A program made the position numbers and the translations under genes. Below, piece after piece: positions 63,534-64,000 of a stretch of 64,000 nt of DNA (positions within the stretch are counted from its first letter, which is position 1; every line of letters begins with the position of its first letter). Source of the DNA: Ruegeria discodermiae (GTDB taxonomy: Bacteria; Pseudomonadota; Alphaproteobacteria; Rhodobacterales; Rhodobacteraceae). The notes beneath the pieces are model-generated. The model was not told where the DNA came from and searched no databases. It saw only the letters and a list, made by a program, of their open reading frames with translations. Location of the stretch: contig NZ_JAVAMO010000002.1 of NCBI RefSeq assembly GCF_030758345.1, forward strand, positions 1-64,000. The letters run 5' to 3'.

Positions 63534-64000
63534 CTAGCTGAACATGTCGGCAGTGATCGCGTCATACCAGCTCTCGGATTCCTCAAATGTTGCCTTGCGG
63601 ATGTCGATGGTCTCACCGGTTTGGCTGATGAATCCGTCCACGCGGGCGATTTTCTCTTCGGTCGGCTCATAGGTTGCCCCGACCTTGACGCCGTCATTTT
63701 CGGCAATCAGGGACCAACAGGTATTGGCGTATTTGGCCGGAAACACCCTTGATCCGGTCAGCGTCCCACGTACCGCATTCGCGCAGACCTTGGCCTGCGA
63801 ATTGGCCGAGAAACCCGATTTCGGCATATCGCCCTGCTGGCAGGCATCACCCAGCACATAGATATTGGGATCGACTTTCGATGACATGTCTGCTGCGTTC
63901 ACCGGGGCCCAATTGCCCTCGGTCACGCCCGCCAGTTCAGCGATCCGCCCCGCCTTCATCGCCGGGATCACATTACAGGCATCAACCTTGGTCTCTTCAC
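63534..64000 (-). CDS. Flavocytochrome c sulfide dehydrogenase-type flavoprotein (FccB/SoxF-like), C-terminal part
   Basis: The frame enters from the right edge and ends at TAG 63534-63536, giving the last 155 residues. The stretch KVDACNVIPAMKAGRIAELA followed by PNIYVLGDACQQGDMPKSGF plus SANSQAKVCANAVRGTLTGS is the FAD-binding C-terminal part of FCSD flavoprotein subunits. The final block (TCWSLIAENDGVKVGATYEP, FEESESWYDAITADMF) is the FCSD flavin-binding domain. The family oxidises sulfide or takes part in the Sox system in Rhodobacteraceae as SoxF. The cytochrome partner, if any, is outside the window. Confidence 0.85.
   Translation of the reverse strand, partial: EETKVDACNVIPAMKAGRIAELAGVTEGNWAPVNAADMSSKVDPNIYVLGDACQQGDMPKSGFSANSQAKVCANAVRGTLTGSRVFPAKYANTCWSLIAENDGVKVGATYEPTEEKIARVDGFISQTGETIDIRKATFEESESWYDAITADMFS

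Noticed and set aside
1-64000. CRISPR arrays, tRNA and rRNA genes
   Set aside because: No regularly spaced identical repeats, no cloverleaf with CCA-type end and no rRNA-like stretch was recognised by eye; tRNAscan-SE or Infernal would be decisive.

Overview
The window reads as a chromosomal stretch of an alphaproteobacterium of the family Rhodobacteraceae (Roseobacter-type). The pointers are GC-rich coding sequence, a solitary rpmB, meaB, hrpB, a sitABCD manganese/zinc importer with a Fur-family-like box, TRAP transporters, IclR regulators and a SoxF/FccB-type flavoprotein at the right edge. No rRNA, tRNA or CRISPR array was recognised.

Left flank (1-16.9 kb) looks like an acquired island. 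Dead IS5, IS30 and IS3 transposase fragments and a broken RND efflux pair border it. Inside lies a visibly AT-richer four-gene operon, every junction overlapping: a PhoD-like metallophosphatase, a very large GMC (cholesterol-oxidase-like) flavoenzyme, an alpha/beta hydrolase with a cysteine in the nucleophile elbow, and a class III nucleotidyl cyclase fused to an ATPase and a helical-repeat region. A Tat-exported amidohydrolase follows.

16.9-35 kb is core-like. It holds a 2-methylcitrate-type set (methylisocitrate-lyase-like protein, IclR regulator, AcnD, PrpF, but no methylcitrate synthase), then a PAP2 phosphatase, rpmB, meaB, a DUF3108 protein, hrpB, a Nudix hydrolase, a Pit phosphate transporter, a PanE-like reductase and sitABCD preceded by twin operator-like repeats.

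35.2-54.3 kb is the most interesting part. A SARP/BTAD-type activator stands upstream of a tightly packed run of 14 genes (36.3-54.3 kb), most of them unrecognised. It encodes a subtilase, a protein combining a trypsin/V8-like and an HExxH metallopeptidase domain, four paralogues of one unnamed family, two further proteins sharing an unnamed domain, two small trypsin-co-occurring-like beta modules, a lysozyme-like domain protein and a one-helix membrane protein. No signal peptides, secretion machinery or NTPase were seen. A three-fold GTGA repeat with an exact 11-bp period, the spacing expected of SARP operators, lies just upstream, and a hairpin plus T-rich tract closes the run. It looks like an undescribed SARP-controlled, protease-centred multiprotein system.

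54.8-64 kb is metabolic: an ArsB/NhaD-like anion permease, an MFS transporter, a choline-dehydrogenase-like GMC oxidoreductase divergent from a TRAP transporter (dctPQM) with a perfect palindrome between them, an IclR regulator, and the C-terminal part of a flavocytochrome c/SoxF-type flavoprotein.
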